64,000 nucleotides of DNA from Anaeramoeba ignava (taxonomy: Eukaryota; Metamonada; Anaeramoebidae). The translations under genes and the position numbers were made by a program. This document shows positions 12,875 to 24,248 of the stretch, piece after piece. The notes beneath the pieces were generated by a model. That model worked only from the letters and a program-made list of their open reading frames with translations, was not told the origin of the DNA and searched no databases. The DNA lies in assembly GCA_028826165.1 (NCBI GenBank), contig JAPDFW010000053.1, positions 124,001 to 188,000 on the forward strand. The letters are read 5' to 3'. The first letter of the stretch is position 1; every line of letters begins with the position of its first letter.

Positions 12875-13570
12875 ATGCAAAATTTAGCTATTTCTGATAC
12901 TGGAGCAATTATTCATGAATTTTCAAGTCAATAGTAAATTAATTCTTTTAATTTTTTTTTTAAAAAAAAAATTCTTTTTACATTTTTTTTATCAAAACAA
13001 TATCAAAATTTTTTAATTAAAAAGTCATCATGAATCAAGATGTTCGAATTTATTACTTAGAGATCCTTCACTTGTTTGGTTTACATCAGTTACAGAACAA
13101 CGTTAATATTTTAAAAAAAATTCATAATTAAATTTTCAATTTAAAATTTTTTCAATTTAAAAATTTTTTCAATTTAAAATTTTGAAATATTTTTTCTTTT
13201 AGTTCCTCAATATGTTATTTTTAAATTAAAATCTGAAGCTGAAATTTATAAAGTTGGAATTTATCTTCATGGAGAAAATAATCAAAATCCAAAAAGTAAA
13301 AAAATTTTTCGAAAATTTTTCAATTCATTTTTTTATTCATTTTTTTTTTATTATAAAAAAGGAATTGAAATTTTAGTTTCTGAAAATGGAAAAGATTTTA
13401 TAAGTATTATTGAATCCGAACTTGAACATCGAGCTGGAGATTTTTTATTTAAATTAGATAAACCAATTAATGGTTCTTTTGTTAAGTTTCTTATAACTGA
13501 AAATTTTGGAGGATCTGGAATTTATATTTCAAAATGTTTTGTTTTTGGGAAATTAATAGAGAAAATTTAA
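12875..13570 (+). CDS. Small discoidin-fold (F5/8C, IFT25-like) protein, four exons
   Basis: Exons 12875-12933, 13025-13101, 13203-13295 and 13362-13570 join to 145 residues. The hallmarks of a galactose-binding-like beta-sandwich are present: a SNLLLRDPSLVWFT segment (the usual DGNPETFW position), LPQYVIFKL, then KRIEILVSENGKDF and a late SFVKFLI strand. The size and the order of these blocks resemble IFT25/HSPB11 (about 144 residues), an intraflagellar-transport B component. A CEP104-type or APC10/DOC-type fold is also possible. The gene lies 147 bp from the divergent RasGAP start and 108 bp upstream of PRIM2 in the same direction. The fold assignment is fairly good; the orthology is tentative. 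All three introns are short (66-101 bp). Confidence 0.6.
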
Positions 13571-13678
13571 AATAAAAAAATTTTTTAAATCTTTTTTTTA
13601 ACGGTTTTTATTTTTATTTTTTTAATTTAATTTAAAAATTTTTTTTTCATTTTTTTTCTCATTTTATTTAAAATAAAA

Positions 13679-16600
13679 ATGGATTTTAAAGTTAAAAATC
13701 ATAGTTTGAATTTTGTTTCTAAACAATCTAATGAATTATCATGTTTATCTTTTTATGAAAAAATACCAATAAATGATATTGATTTAGAAACTTTAGAATT
13801 TTATGCTGTTGATCGATTAAAAGGTGAAAAAAATTAAAAATTAAAAATTAAAAATTAAAAATTAAAATTAAAATTTTTAAAAAAAAAGTTTTATGGGAAA
13901 TTGAAAGATTACAAACTGCAAAAAAAGATTATGAAACTGCTCAACAACTTTCTTTTGTTATTGACAGATATTTACCTTTATCAAATAAATCAACAACAGA
14001 ACAAAGAGATAAAGATTTAATTTCTCATTTTCTTCTTCGTTGTTGTTTTTGTCATAAGTATTTTTTAAAATAATCAAAATTTTCCCGAAAAGAAAAAAAA
14101 AATAATTTATTTTTTCATATTAAAATTTTCTTTTATTTAATTTAGTGAAGAAGATCGGATTTGGTTTATTAAAAATGAAACTAAACTTTTTGAATCTAGA
14201 TATTATTCATTATCACCTCAAGATAAAAGAAAATTTATTTCTGAAAATTTTCCACATAAACCAATTGTACTAATTTTAATTTAATTTTTAAATTCAATTA
14301 GAAATAATTTTTAAAATTTTTAAAATTTTTATAGAATTTTCAATTATTGGATCCAATGATTAAAAATTCATTATTAATGACAGATAGGCTTGAGTCTAAA
14401 TTTTATAAAGTAAATTGCAAACAAATTTAATTTCAAATTTAATTTCAATTTCGAAATATTTTTAAAAATCATTTCTAAAGATTCCTTTTACAGAAGCTGG
14501 TGAATTAATTGGTTCTAAAAAAGCTTATTTAAATCAAGGATTTGCTTATTTTTCTGAAAAAGTAATTGGGAAAATTTTCAGAACTCAATTCAACCAAAAA
14601 ATTGCGATTGGATTACAAAAAGCTTCTAATATCTTTGATAAATTTGATGAAAGAATCCAAAAAATGATTGAAAAATTAAGATCCAAAAATAACACTTTTT
14701 TTCAATTTGGAAATCAAGATGGAACACATATTGAATTTGATGAATTGAAGAATAAAATTAAATCATTTCCTTTATGCATGAAATTAATTTATGAAAAACT
14801 AATTCAAGATCATCATTTAAAACATCAAGGAAGAATTCAATTAGGTTTATTTTTGAAAGTAATTTCAATTTATTTTAATTTTTTAATTTTAATTTATTTT
14901 AATTTTTTAATTTCAATTTCTTTTAATTTTTTAATTTCAATTTATTTTAATTTTTTAATTTCATTTTCTTTTAATTTTTTAAATTTATTTTATTTTAATT
15001 TTTTAATTTCAATTTATTTTAATTTTTTAATTTCAATTTATTTTAATTTTTTAAATTCATTTTATTTTAATTTTTTAAAAGGGAATTGGATTATCAGTTC
15101 ATGATTCAATTCGTTTTTGGAAACAAGAATTTTTGAAAAAAATGACTGAAAAAGATTTTGAAAAGGATTATATTTATGGAATTAAATATAATTATGGTCT
15201 TGAAGGAAAAAGAGTGAATTGGTCACCATATTCTTGTCCGAAAATTATTGGATTAAAACCTGCTCCTGATGATTTTTCTGGTTGTCCTTTTAAATTTTTA
15301 TCTACTCATAATTTCAAACAAATTCTTCTTAATCTTGAACAAAAACCAAATGAAGAACAAATTAATGAGCTTATTTCATTAAAAGAAGGTGGTCATTGTC
15401 AAGTAATTTAATTCAATTTTTTTAAAATTAATTTAAATATTTTTTTCCGATTTTAATTTAAATATTGATTTAAATATTAATTTAAATATTAATTTAAATA
15501 TTAATTTAAATATTTTATTTGAATATTAATTTGATTTAAATATTAATTTAAATATTAGATTTAAATATTAATTTAAATATTTTATTTAAATATTAATTTA
15601 AATATTAATTTAAATATTAATTTAAATATTAATTTAAATATTGATTTAAATATTAATTTAAATATTAATTTAAATATTTGATTTAAATATTAATTTAAAT
15701 ATTAATTTAAATATTAATTTAAATATTTGATTTAAATATTAATTTAAATATTAATTTAAATATTAATTTAAATATTTGATTTAAATATTTGATTTAAATA
15801 TTAATTTAAATATTAATTTAAATATTTGATTTAAATATTAATTTAAATATTAATTTAAATATTAATTTAAATATTTGATTTAAATATTTGATTTAAATAT
15901 TTGATTTAAATATTAATTTTAAATATTAATTTAAATATTAATTTAAAAATTTGATTTAATTATTAATTTAAATATTAATTTTAAATATTAATTTAAATAT
16001 TAATTTAAATATTGATTTAAATATTAATTTAAATATTAATTTAAATATTGATTTAAATATTAATTTAAATATTTAATTTAAAATATTTTTAAATATTTAT
16101 TTAAATATTGATTTAAATATTTGATTTAAATATTTGATTTAAATATTTGATTTTAAATATTTTATTTGATTTAAATATTTGATTTAAATATTTTATTTGA
16201 TTTAAATATTTGATTTAAATATTTATTTGATTTAAATATTAATTTAAATATTTTTAAATATTAATTAAAATATTTGATTTAAATATTAATTTAAATATTA
16301 ATTTTAAAATTATTTAAATATTAATTTAAATATTTAATTTAAATATTAATTTAAATATTAATTTAAATATTAATTTAAATATTATTTTAAATATTTGATT
16401 TAAAATTTGATTTAAATATTTGATTTAAATAATTTTGATTTAAATATTAATTTAAATATTTGATTTAAATATTAATTTAAATATTTGATTTAAATATTAA
16501 TTTAAATATTAATTTAAATATTGATTTAAATATTGATTTAAATATTAATTTAAATATTTGATTTAAATATTAATTTAAATATTAATTTAAATATTTGATT

Positions 16601-17459
16601 TAAATATTTGATTTAAATATTTGATTTAAATAAATTTATTTAAAAATTTTATTTAAAATATTTAAAATAATTTAATTTAAATTTAAATATTAATTTAAAT
16701 ATTTAATTTGATTTAAATATTGAATTTAAATATTTGATTTAAATATTTGATTTAATTTAAATATTAATTTAAATATTTGATTTAAATATTTGATTTAAAT
16801 ATTTGATTTAAATATTTGATTTAAATATTGATTTAAATATTTGATTTTAAATATTTGATTTAAAATATTTGATTTAAAATATTGATTTAAATATTTGATT
16901 TAAATATTTGATTTAAATATTTGAGATTTAAATATTTGATTTAAATATTTGATTTAAATATTGATTTAAATATTAATTTAAATATTTGATTTAAATATTT
17001 GATTTAAATATTTGATTTAAATATTTGATTAAATATTAATTTAAAATAATTTAAAAATTTGATTTAAATATTTGATTTAAATATTTGATTTAAATATTTG
17101 ATTTAAATATTTGATTTAAATATTAATTTAAATATTTGATTTAAATATTGATTTAAATATTTGATTTAAATATTTGATTTAAATATTTGATTTAAATATT
17201 TGATTTGAATATTTGATTTAATTGATTTGATTTAAATATTAATTAAAATATTTTTTTCCGATTTTAATTTAATTTTGATTTTGATTTAATTTTTTATTAA
17301 AAAAAGGTTGCTTGTCAACGTTATTGGGATTTAGTTCATCCTGGTTTAGATGAACCTTTGAATAAATTATCTGGAATTGAACATCCAAATTCATATTTTA
17401 AATATAGTGAAGAATATTATGAAATACAAAAAGAAAAAGAAAAAGAAAAAGAAAAATAA
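13679..17459 (+). CDS. PRIM2: DNA primase large subunit, seven exons
   Basis: Exons 13679-13823, 13889-14057, 14146-14266, 14335-14409, 14481-14858, 15082-15402 and 17307-17459 join in frame to 453 residues (human about 509). The N-terminal helical domain shows LEFYAVDRLK and SHFLLRCCF...WFIKNE. It continues through YKIPFTEAGELIG and GFAYF. The C-terminal iron-sulphur domain has its four cysteines in SFPLCMK, YSCPKI, SGCPFK and VACQRYW, with LKHQGRIQLGLFLK and FWKQEF between. PRIM2 pairs with PRIM1 and DNA polymerase alpha to make RNA-DNA primers. The last intron (1,904 bp of repeat) separates the third and fourth cluster cysteines. The tail is a short KE repeat. HUS1 starts 82 bp downstream on the same strand. 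Confidence 0.95.
14859..15081 (+). repeat. PRIM2 intron 5: ~23-bp tandem array
   Basis: Units of the form TTTCAATTTATTTTAATTTTTTAA are repeated about nine times between a GTAATT donor and an AAG acceptor. There is no internal AG before the acceptor. Confidence 0.8.
15403..17306 (+). repeat. PRIM2 intron 6: TTTAAATATT(G/A) tandem array
   Basis: Almost 1.9 kb of 10-11-bp units alternating TTAAATATTAA and TTTAAATATTTGA. Only one internal AG (about 16924) is evident on the sense strand before the acceptor at 17305-17306. Adjacent variants occur in runs, as expected from local slippage or unequal exchange. Confidence 0.88.
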
Positions 17460-17541
17460 AAAAAAAAAACAAAAACTATTTAAGAATAAAAAAAAAATTT
17501 TCATTTTTCATTTTTTTCATTTTTTTCATTTTTTTTTTAAA

Positions 17542-18798
17542 ATGAGATTTACTTCAGAAATTTCAAATTTACCTTTATTTATTCATTTAGTTCAAGCACT
17601 TTCTAAAATTGATTTAGAAGCAATTATACATTTAACACAAGATAAAATTATTTTTATTTTAGATTCACAAGATTATATTAAAGTTTTTTCAGGAGTTCAA
17701 CAAGTAAAATTAAAATTAAAATTAAAATTAAAATTAAATTTAAAATTAAAATTAAAATTAAAATTAAAATTAAAATTAAAATTAAAATTAAAATTAAAAT
17801 TAAAATTAAAATTAAAATTAAAATTAAAATTAAAATTAAAATTAAAATTAAAATTAAAATTAAAATTAAAATTAAAATTAAAATTAAAATTAAAATTGAA
17901 ATTAAATTATTTTAGGAATATTTATTTTCAGAATATTCAATTCAAAGTTTACATAATAATGAAATTGGTTTAAAAATTAATCTTAAAAATTTATTATGTG
18001 CTTTAAAATCTGGTTCAAATATTCAAGAAAAAATATCAATGAAATTAACAAAAAAAGAATCGAATCCATTTATAACAATTACAATAAATTCAGATGAAAG
18101 CAAAGTAAAAAAAAATCAATTTAAAAATCATTTAAAAATTTAATTAAAAAATCAATAAAAAATCAATAAAAAATCAATTAAAAAATCAATTTAAAAATCA
18201 ATTAAAAAATCTATTTAAAAATCTATTTAAAAATCAATTAAAAAATCAATTAAAAATTTGGATAAATTTTTATTAATAAAAGATGATTGTAACTCATGAT
18301 GTTCCTGTTCAAGTTTTAACTCCACAAAATCTTGAACAACATCCAGAACCAACATTACCTGAACCAGAAGTAAAAATTATGATGCCAAGACTTGAAGTTT
18401 TACAAAAAGTAATAGAAAAGATGAAGAATTTAAGTGATTTTTTAATAATTGAAGGAGATATGGGTGGAAATTTAAAATTAAAAGTAGAAACTGATGTTGT
18501 AACTGCTGAAACTTCTTTTTCTAATTTGGATATTGTTCATTTTCAAGAGTTGGAATCTCCTCAAGCAAATGAAGATATTAAAGCAGTTTCTAAATTGGAT
18601 ATTAAAAAGTTTTCAAGAGCTTTATTATGTTCTATAATTAAACCTTCTGATGTTGCTTGTTGTAAGTTATTTTAATTTTCTATTTTATAAATTTATAATT
18701 TAATTTTTAATTTAGGTTTTATTCGTAATTCAATTGTTTTACTTCATGTTACTTTGGATGAATTATATATAACTTATTATATTGCTTCAATTTTATAA
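17542..18798 (+). CDS. HUS1: HUS1, subunit of the 9-1-1 checkpoint clamp
   Basis: Exons 17542-17703, 17916-18104, 18283-18661 and 18716-18798 join to 270 residues (human 280). Recognisable segments are the MRFTSEI start, the MIVTHDVPVQV strand (compare RIVTHDIPI in animals), VIEKMKNLSDFLIIEGD, LKLKVETDVV, and a C-terminal LLHVTLDEL...YYIASIL that matches the family end. HUS1 forms the RAD9-RAD1-HUS1 ring, a PCNA-like clamp loaded at stalled forks to activate ATR signalling. The start ATG follows a T-rich TTTCATTTT leader. The gene is directly downstream of PRIM2. Donors are GTAAAA, GTAAAA and GTAAGT. The exons read cleanly without frame problems. Confidence 0.93.
17704..17915 (+). repeat. HUS1 intron 1: AAAATT hexamer array
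   Basis: About 33 nearly perfect AAAATT hexamers lie between GTAAAA and TTTAG. This is one of the most homogeneous arrays in the window. It reads as poly-KL and so creates a misleading open frame with the flanking exon. Confidence 0.92.
18105..18282 (+). repeat. HUS1 intron 2: ~12-14-bp AAAAATCAATT array
   Basis: About a dozen AAAAATCAATTTA-type units fill the intron that precedes exon 3 (MIVTHD). The sense strand has no GT or AG inside. Confidence 0.82.
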
Positions 18799-19060
18799 AA
18801 CAAAAATTTCCAAATTTTTTAAAAAAGAAATCTTTATTATTTTTTTTAAAAAAAAGAAAGAAAATCAATAAAAAGTTGAAATTAAATTTAATTATAATTT
18901 TGATTTTGATTTTGATTTAAATTTAATTATAATTTTGATTATAATTTTGATTTTAATTTTGATTTTAATTTTGATTATAATTTTGATTATAATTTTGTTT
19001 ATAATTTTAATTATAATTTTAATTATAATTTTGATTATAATTTTGATATTGATTATAATT
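18799..19060. repeat. Convergent gap with TTTTGATTATAA repeats
   Basis: This stretch separates the stops of HUS1 (plus) and the glycohydrolase (minus). It begins with T/A runs and continues as ATTTTGATTATA units. These merge into the GATTTT-type hexamers that encode the Gln/Asn/Lys tail of the glycohydrolase. No gene is visible. Confidence 0.75.
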
Positions 19061-21382
19061 TTAATTTTGATTTTGATTTTGTTTCTGATTTTGTTTTTGA
19101 TTTTGTTTTTGATTTTGTTTCTGATTTTGTTTCTGATTTTGTTTCTGTTTTTGATTTGAATTTGAATTTTGATTTTGTTGTTGCAAATTTCTTTTCTTTG
19201 GAAATTTATCTTTATATTGTTTTTTTATACGTTTTTCAAATTCTGTTATAATTGATTCAATCTTTAATAATTCTTCAACAGATTCTGGTTGTTTTTGATT
19301 TAAAAATAAATGTTTTCCATATAAAAATAACCTATCATATCCAAAAATAAAGTAATTTGGAATCCATGAACAACCAAATCTTGCACCAAGAATTGAACCT
19401 GAAATAGCAGCAACAGTATCAGTATCATATCCTAATTGAATCATATTTCGAAGAATCCAATTTGGTAAATTTATATCTTCTTCTTCTTTTGAATCACAAT
19501 AATCTTTTACAGTTGAATAATCTAATAAACCCATAATAATTGCATGAATTCCTCCAAGAATAACTGGTCCTTGATTTGCATGAAAAGCATGAATTTTTGT
19601 TTTTTTAAATTTCATCCATTCGGCTGCATTTGTTCCAATTTTGTCTCGAATTTGATCCAAAGTAATCTTTTTTCCATTTTTTGTGTTTTCATCAATAAAA
19701 TCAAACATTGTTTTTAAAGATTCAGAAATAACATGATTTGAAGTTTGTCCGAATTCTTGAGTGACTAAATTCCATCCTTCATTTTTACCTTTTTCCAACG
19801 CTTCTTCCTCAAATTTAGCAACTTTTTCTGGAAGATTTCTCCAAATTTGCGAACGAGCAATATTATCATCATCTGAAGTGAATATAAAAGAATTGATAAT
19901 TGAAACAATTGCATAACTTATACTAACAGCTACCAAAGTGCTATGAGTAACAGCTACACATTCAAAAACATGTCTTTTAAGTTCATTATGAGATATATTT
20001 TCGTTTTCCAAAGAAGGTGGGAATAAAGCTCCAAAAGGTCCAATTTTCATGCAACTTCCAATTCCTGATGAAGGAGATCCTGATTGTTTTGGTGTATGTG
20101 TTTTTTCATATAATCTTTGTGATGCAAGTGTGAAATTTCCGCCTATTCCTCTCCAAGCTTTATGTTCCCAACCTTTCACAATTAATTCACCCCATAATTC
20201 ATATGGTTTTTTGATATCTTTTTCTGATTTTGATTTTGATTCATTTTTCCAACTTAAAAATGAATTGATTAAACCAAGTGCTTGTTGAGTATCATCTGAA
20301 TATAAACCAAATGGTCTTGTTTTTCGAATTAAACCAAATCCTCCATTTTGATAAAGATGATCTAAAGGAGGGAAACCTTTTTGGAAAAAGTCTTTAAAAT
20401 AAGGTTTTAAACCAGAATTTCCAAGAGAATAATCTGGATCATAAAAAGAATTTTTTTCACCTTTCCAACTATTATCTTTTTTTGAATCTTTTTTTGAATC
20501 TTTTTTTAAATCTTCTTTTAAATCTTCTTTTAAATCTTCATTTAAATTTTCTTTTAAATCTTTTTTTGAATCTTCTTTTAAATCTTCTTTTAAATTTTCT
20601 TTTAAATCTTCTTTTAAATCATCTTTTAAATTTTCTTTTAAATTTTCATTTAAATTTTCATTTTAAATTTTCTTTTAAATCTTTTTAAATTTTCTTTTAA
20701 ATCATCTTTTGAATCTAAATTTCTTTTAAATCTTTTAAATTTTCTTTTAAATTTTCTTTTAAATTTTCTTTTAAATCATCTTTTAAATTTTCTTTTAAAT
20801 TTTTCTTTTAAATCTTTTTTTAAATTTTCTTTTAAATTTCTTTTAAATCTTCTTTTAAATTTTCTTTTAAATTTTCTTTTAAATCTTCTTTTAAATCTTC
20901 TTTTAAATTTTCTTTTAAATCTTCTTTTAAATCTTCTTTTAAATCTTCTTTTAAATTTTTAAATCTTCTTTTAAATCTTCTTTTAAATCATCTTTTAAAT
21001 TTTCTTTTAAATTTTCTTTTAAATTTTCTTTTATTTTTTTCCTTAATTCATGATCTTCTCTTGGATTTAAAGAAGGATAACATTTTGCTATTTGTTTCCA
21101 TCTATATCCTTCAACTGGACATCCAAAAATATCACCCCATGCTAATCCTAATAATGAACCTATTGATTTTTCTTCTGGTGTTGATTTTAAATTAACTACT
21201 AAATCTTTATTATGAATTGATGATTTGTTTTTTTCCCAATTTTCTATCATTTCGTTATATTCTTTTTGATATTTTTCTACATCTTTTGATTCATAAAGAA
21301 GTTCACCTTTAATTTCAGAAACTTTCTTTTGTTTTGGTTTTCTTTCTTTTCTTTTATAATTATATTTCGGATTATTATTCAT
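19061..21382 (-). CDS. ADP-ribosylglycohydrolase family protein interrupted by a coding DLKE/NLKE repeat
   Basis: The N-terminal part (21382-20951) carries SIGSLLGLAWGDIFGCPVEGY, the family's first metal-site motif. The C-terminal part (about 20490-19061) carries GLYSDDTQ, GSCMKIGPFGA, HSTLVAV and GYDTDTVAAISGS, giving the remaining di-magnesium ligands. Such enzymes remove ADP-ribose from proteins or cleave related conjugates. Between the halves lies about 550 bp of 12-bp units that read as K-E-D/N-L. Units of 8, 9, 10, 11, 13 and 17 bp shift the frame and create stops, yet the net change is a multiple of three and the whole span is exactly 774 codons. No GT donor exists on the sense strand within the repeat. 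It may be a misassembled repeat, a lesion, or a split gene. The C-terminus is a Q/N/K-rich tail. Confidence 0.8.
20490..21040 (-). repeat. 12-bp coding repeat (K-E-D/N-L) inside the glycohydrolase gene
   Basis: About 45 units, mostly TCTTCTTTTAAA or TTTTCTTTTAAA on the plus strand. Irregular units near 20655-20740, 20800-20850 and 20955 break the frame. The signed length changes (+1, -2, +5, -3, +1, -1, -4) sum to -3. Confidence 0.85.
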
Positions 21383-21439
21383 AATTGAAAGAAAAAAATG
21401 AAAAAATGAAAATGAAAAAAATGTGTTTTATTCAAATTC

Positions 21440-21453
21440 AAATGACGTCATTT
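21440..21453. promoter_or_regulatory. Perfect CRE-like palindrome AAATGACGTCATTT
   Basis: TGACGTCA at 21443-21450 is the full cAMP-response-element or bZIP consensus. It is extended to a 14-bp perfect palindrome, about 60 bp upstream of the glycohydrolase ATG. GC-bearing palindromes are rare in this AT-rich flank. Function is inferred from the known bZIP site only. Confidence 0.4.
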
Positions 21454-21454
21454 A

Positions 21455-22678
21455 ATTTATTAACAAAATCTAAATAAAAATCTAAACATAAATTGAAATA
21501 AAAATCTAAATAAAAATCGAAATATAAATTGAAATAAAAATTGAAATAAAATTGAAATAAAAATTGAAATAAAAATCTAAATAAAAAAAAAAATCTAAAT
21601 AAAAATTGAAATAAAAATCTAAAAATAAAAATAAATAAAAATCTAAATAAATTGAAATAAAAAAAATAAATTAAATAAAAATCTAAAATAAAAAAATTGA
21701 AATAAAATCTAAATAAATCTAAATAAAAATCTAAATAAAAATTGAAATACATCTAAATAAAAATCTAAATAAAAATCTAAATATAAATCTAAATAAAAAT
21801 CTAAATAAAAATCTAAATATAAATTGAAATAAAAATTGAAATAAAAATTGAAATAAATTGGAATAAAAATTGAAATAAAAATTGAAATAAAAATTGAAAT
21901 AAAAATCTAAATAAAAATTGAAATAAAAATTGAAATAAAAATTGAAATAAAAATCTAAATAAAAATCTAAATATAAATTGAAATAAAAATCTAAATAAAA
22001 ATCTAAATATAAATCTAAATATAAATCTAAATAAAAATTGAAATATAAATTGAAATAAAAATTGAAATAAAAATTGAAATAAAAATCTAAATAAAAATCT
22101 TTAAATAAAAATCTAAATATAAATCTAAATAAAAATTGAAATAAAAATTGAAATAGATAAAAATCTAAAATAAAAATCTAAATAAAAATCTAAATAAAAA
22201 TCTAAATATAAATCTAAATATAAATTGAAATATAAATTGAAAAAAATTGAAATAAAAATCTAAATAAAAATTGAAATAAAAATCTAAATAAAAATCTAAA
22301 TAAAAATCTAAATAAAAATTGAAATAAATTGGAATAAAAATCTAAATATAAATCTAAATATAAATCTAAATAAAAATTGAAATAAAAATTAAAATAAAAA
22401 TTGAAATAAAAATCTAAATAAAAATTGAAATAAAAATTGAAATAAAAATCTAAATAAAAATTGAAATAAAAATTGAAATAAAAATTGAAATAAAAATCTA
22501 AATAAAAATCTAAATAAAAATTGAAATAAAAATCTAAATAAAAATCTAAATAAAAATCTAAATAAAAATCTAAATATAAATTGAAATAAATCTAAATATA
22601 AATCTAAATAAAAATCTAAATATAAATTGAAATAAAAATCTAAATAAAAATCTAAATAAAAATCTAAATAAAAATTAA
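21455..22678. repeat. Intergenic ATAAAAATCTAA / ATAAAAATTGAA array
   Basis: The 1.2-kb gap between two divergent genes holds 12-bp units of two interchangeable kinds, ending in TCTAA or TTGAA, plus ATATAAAT variants. No gene is seen. Unlike the intronic arrays, its minus strand is full of TAGA and so of AG. Confidence 0.88.
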
Positions 22679-22722
22679 TTTTTCATTTTTCATTTTTCAT
22701 TTTTCATTTTTCATTTTTTTCT
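22679..22722 (+). promoter_or_regulatory. (TTTTTCA)n leader upstream of the coiled-coil gene
   Basis: About six TTTTTCA units followed by a pure pyrimidine tract end about 40 bp before the ATG at 22764. This is the clearest case of the T-rich TCATTTT leader found ahead of most starts here. A promoter role is inferred from position and recurrence. Confidence 0.4.
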
Positions 22723-22763
22723 TTTTTCTTTCTTTTTGTTATTAATATTATTTAAAAAAAAAA

Positions 22764-24115
22764 ATGGAAAACTTACAATTTCATGAAGTAAAATCGATTA
22801 TTTTCTAATTTTTTGCTTTTAAATTCTTTTTTACGTTAATTTTTTTGTTATTGTTATTATTATTGAAAAAATAAAAGCAACTTAGAAAACAAAAAACTCA
22901 ATCAGAAAATGAAAGAGAAATGATTGTTAACGAATTTTTTCAAATTCTTTCAACAAGAAACCAACAAATTCAAACACTTTCAGAAACTTTAAGAAATTTA
23001 AGTGTTTTTACAACAAAAATTAAAAATGAAAGAGATAAACTTGTTGAATTTTTAAATAATCATGAATTTGGATCATTTGATGTTGAAATTCTTGAAAAGG
23101 AAAGAAAAGAAAAACAAGAACTTATTGAAAAAAACGAAAACCTTGAATCAACTTTAAATCAAAAGGAAAATCAATTGAATCAAGTTAAAATTCAATATGA
23201 AAGTTGTCTTGGCATTTTGGAAGAAAATCAAAATCAAAACAAACAAATTATTGAAGAAAAGGAAAAAATTCAGGAAAAAAATACTCAAGATAATCTTCTT
23301 CTTTTAAGCATATTGACGAATTGGAATCAAAAATCAATTTGTTATCCCAAAAAAATGGAGTCGAAAATTTAAAGAATGAAAATGATAAATTAGTCATGAA
23401 TATTCACAAATTGGAAGAAAAAATACAAAAACTAGAAAAAGAAAAGTCAGAAAATCCTTATGAAAATGAACACTTGATTTTAATTGAACACATTGAAAGT
23501 TTAGAATCCAAAATCGACCAACTTGAAAAAGAAAAAATGTCGCAAAACAACGACAACCTTTTTCAACATCTTGAATTATTAGAGTCAAATATAAAAAAAC
23601 TGGAGGAGGAAAAGAAAAAAATGCAGAAAAGCTCAGAGGAAACAAAATTGCTGCTTGATCACATTCAATCTTTGGAATCCAAAATTCGCATCAAAGAAAT
23701 TGAAAATTTGGAACTGAGAAATGAAATGGAAGAACAACTTAATTTGGCAAAAAATATTGAATCACTTAATCGCGAAAACCAAAGATTGCAAAACGAAAAT
23801 ATGAGAATCAAAACCTTATTCAATCAAACAAACCAAAAGGAAATTCTTTCTCTTAAAAAGCAAATCGAAAATCTCCAATCACAACTTGATAAATCTCAAA
23901 CTCCTCCAAGTTTGACTCAAAGAGAATATTCTCTTCTTGTTTCAAGAATTGAAGATTTGGAAAGTGAAAATAAAAGGCTTAAAGAAACTAAAACCCTTTC
24001 AAATAATAATTCTGTTGCTGAACTTCAAAAGAAACTTGAAGAAGAGAAATCAAATAATGAATTGTTGATTCAATATATCCAACAATTAACAAAATCAAAA
24101 AAAGGAAAAAAATAA
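22764..24115 (+). CDS. Long coiled-coil protein, two exons, with a one-base frame break near 23307
   Basis: Exon 1 (22764-22787, MENLQFHE) is followed by a 90-bp intron (GTAAAA...AAAG), and exon 2 starts at 22878. The frame stays open to 23372, but its last residues lose coiled-coil character. A second frame, starting at HIDELESKI (about 23309), carries the heptads on to 24115. Internal similarity supports the join: LLL-HIDELESKI parallels LIEHIESLESKI and LLDHIQSLESKI later on. One missing A in the TTTTAAGCAT context would restore it, and no GT exists nearby for an intron. The product, about 420 residues, is almost entirely Glu/Lys/Leu/Asn coiled coil. I recognise no family; it could be cytoskeletal or vesicle-tethering, which the sequence cannot settle. 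Confidence 0.7.
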
Positions 24116-24248
24116 TTTGTTTAATTAATTAATTAATTCAAAAAAAAAAAAAAAAAAAGTGGAACAAAAATTTTTTGCTTCTTTAAAAACTTTATTTGTT
24201 AAATTTTCTCTTCTTAATTTAATTTAATTTAATTTAATTTAATTTAAT

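Noticed and set aside
17377..17973. A single 198-residue plus-strand frame with poly-K and poly-KL
   Set aside because: It fuses the PRIM2 tail region, the intergenic gap, HUS1 exon 1 and a repeat intron. Splicing at 17703/17916 gives a far better HUS1 protein.
17542..18798. PCNA as the identity of this sliding-clamp-like gene
   Set aside because: The IVTHD-P and VIEKMKN segments and the C-terminal pattern match HUS1, not PCNA.
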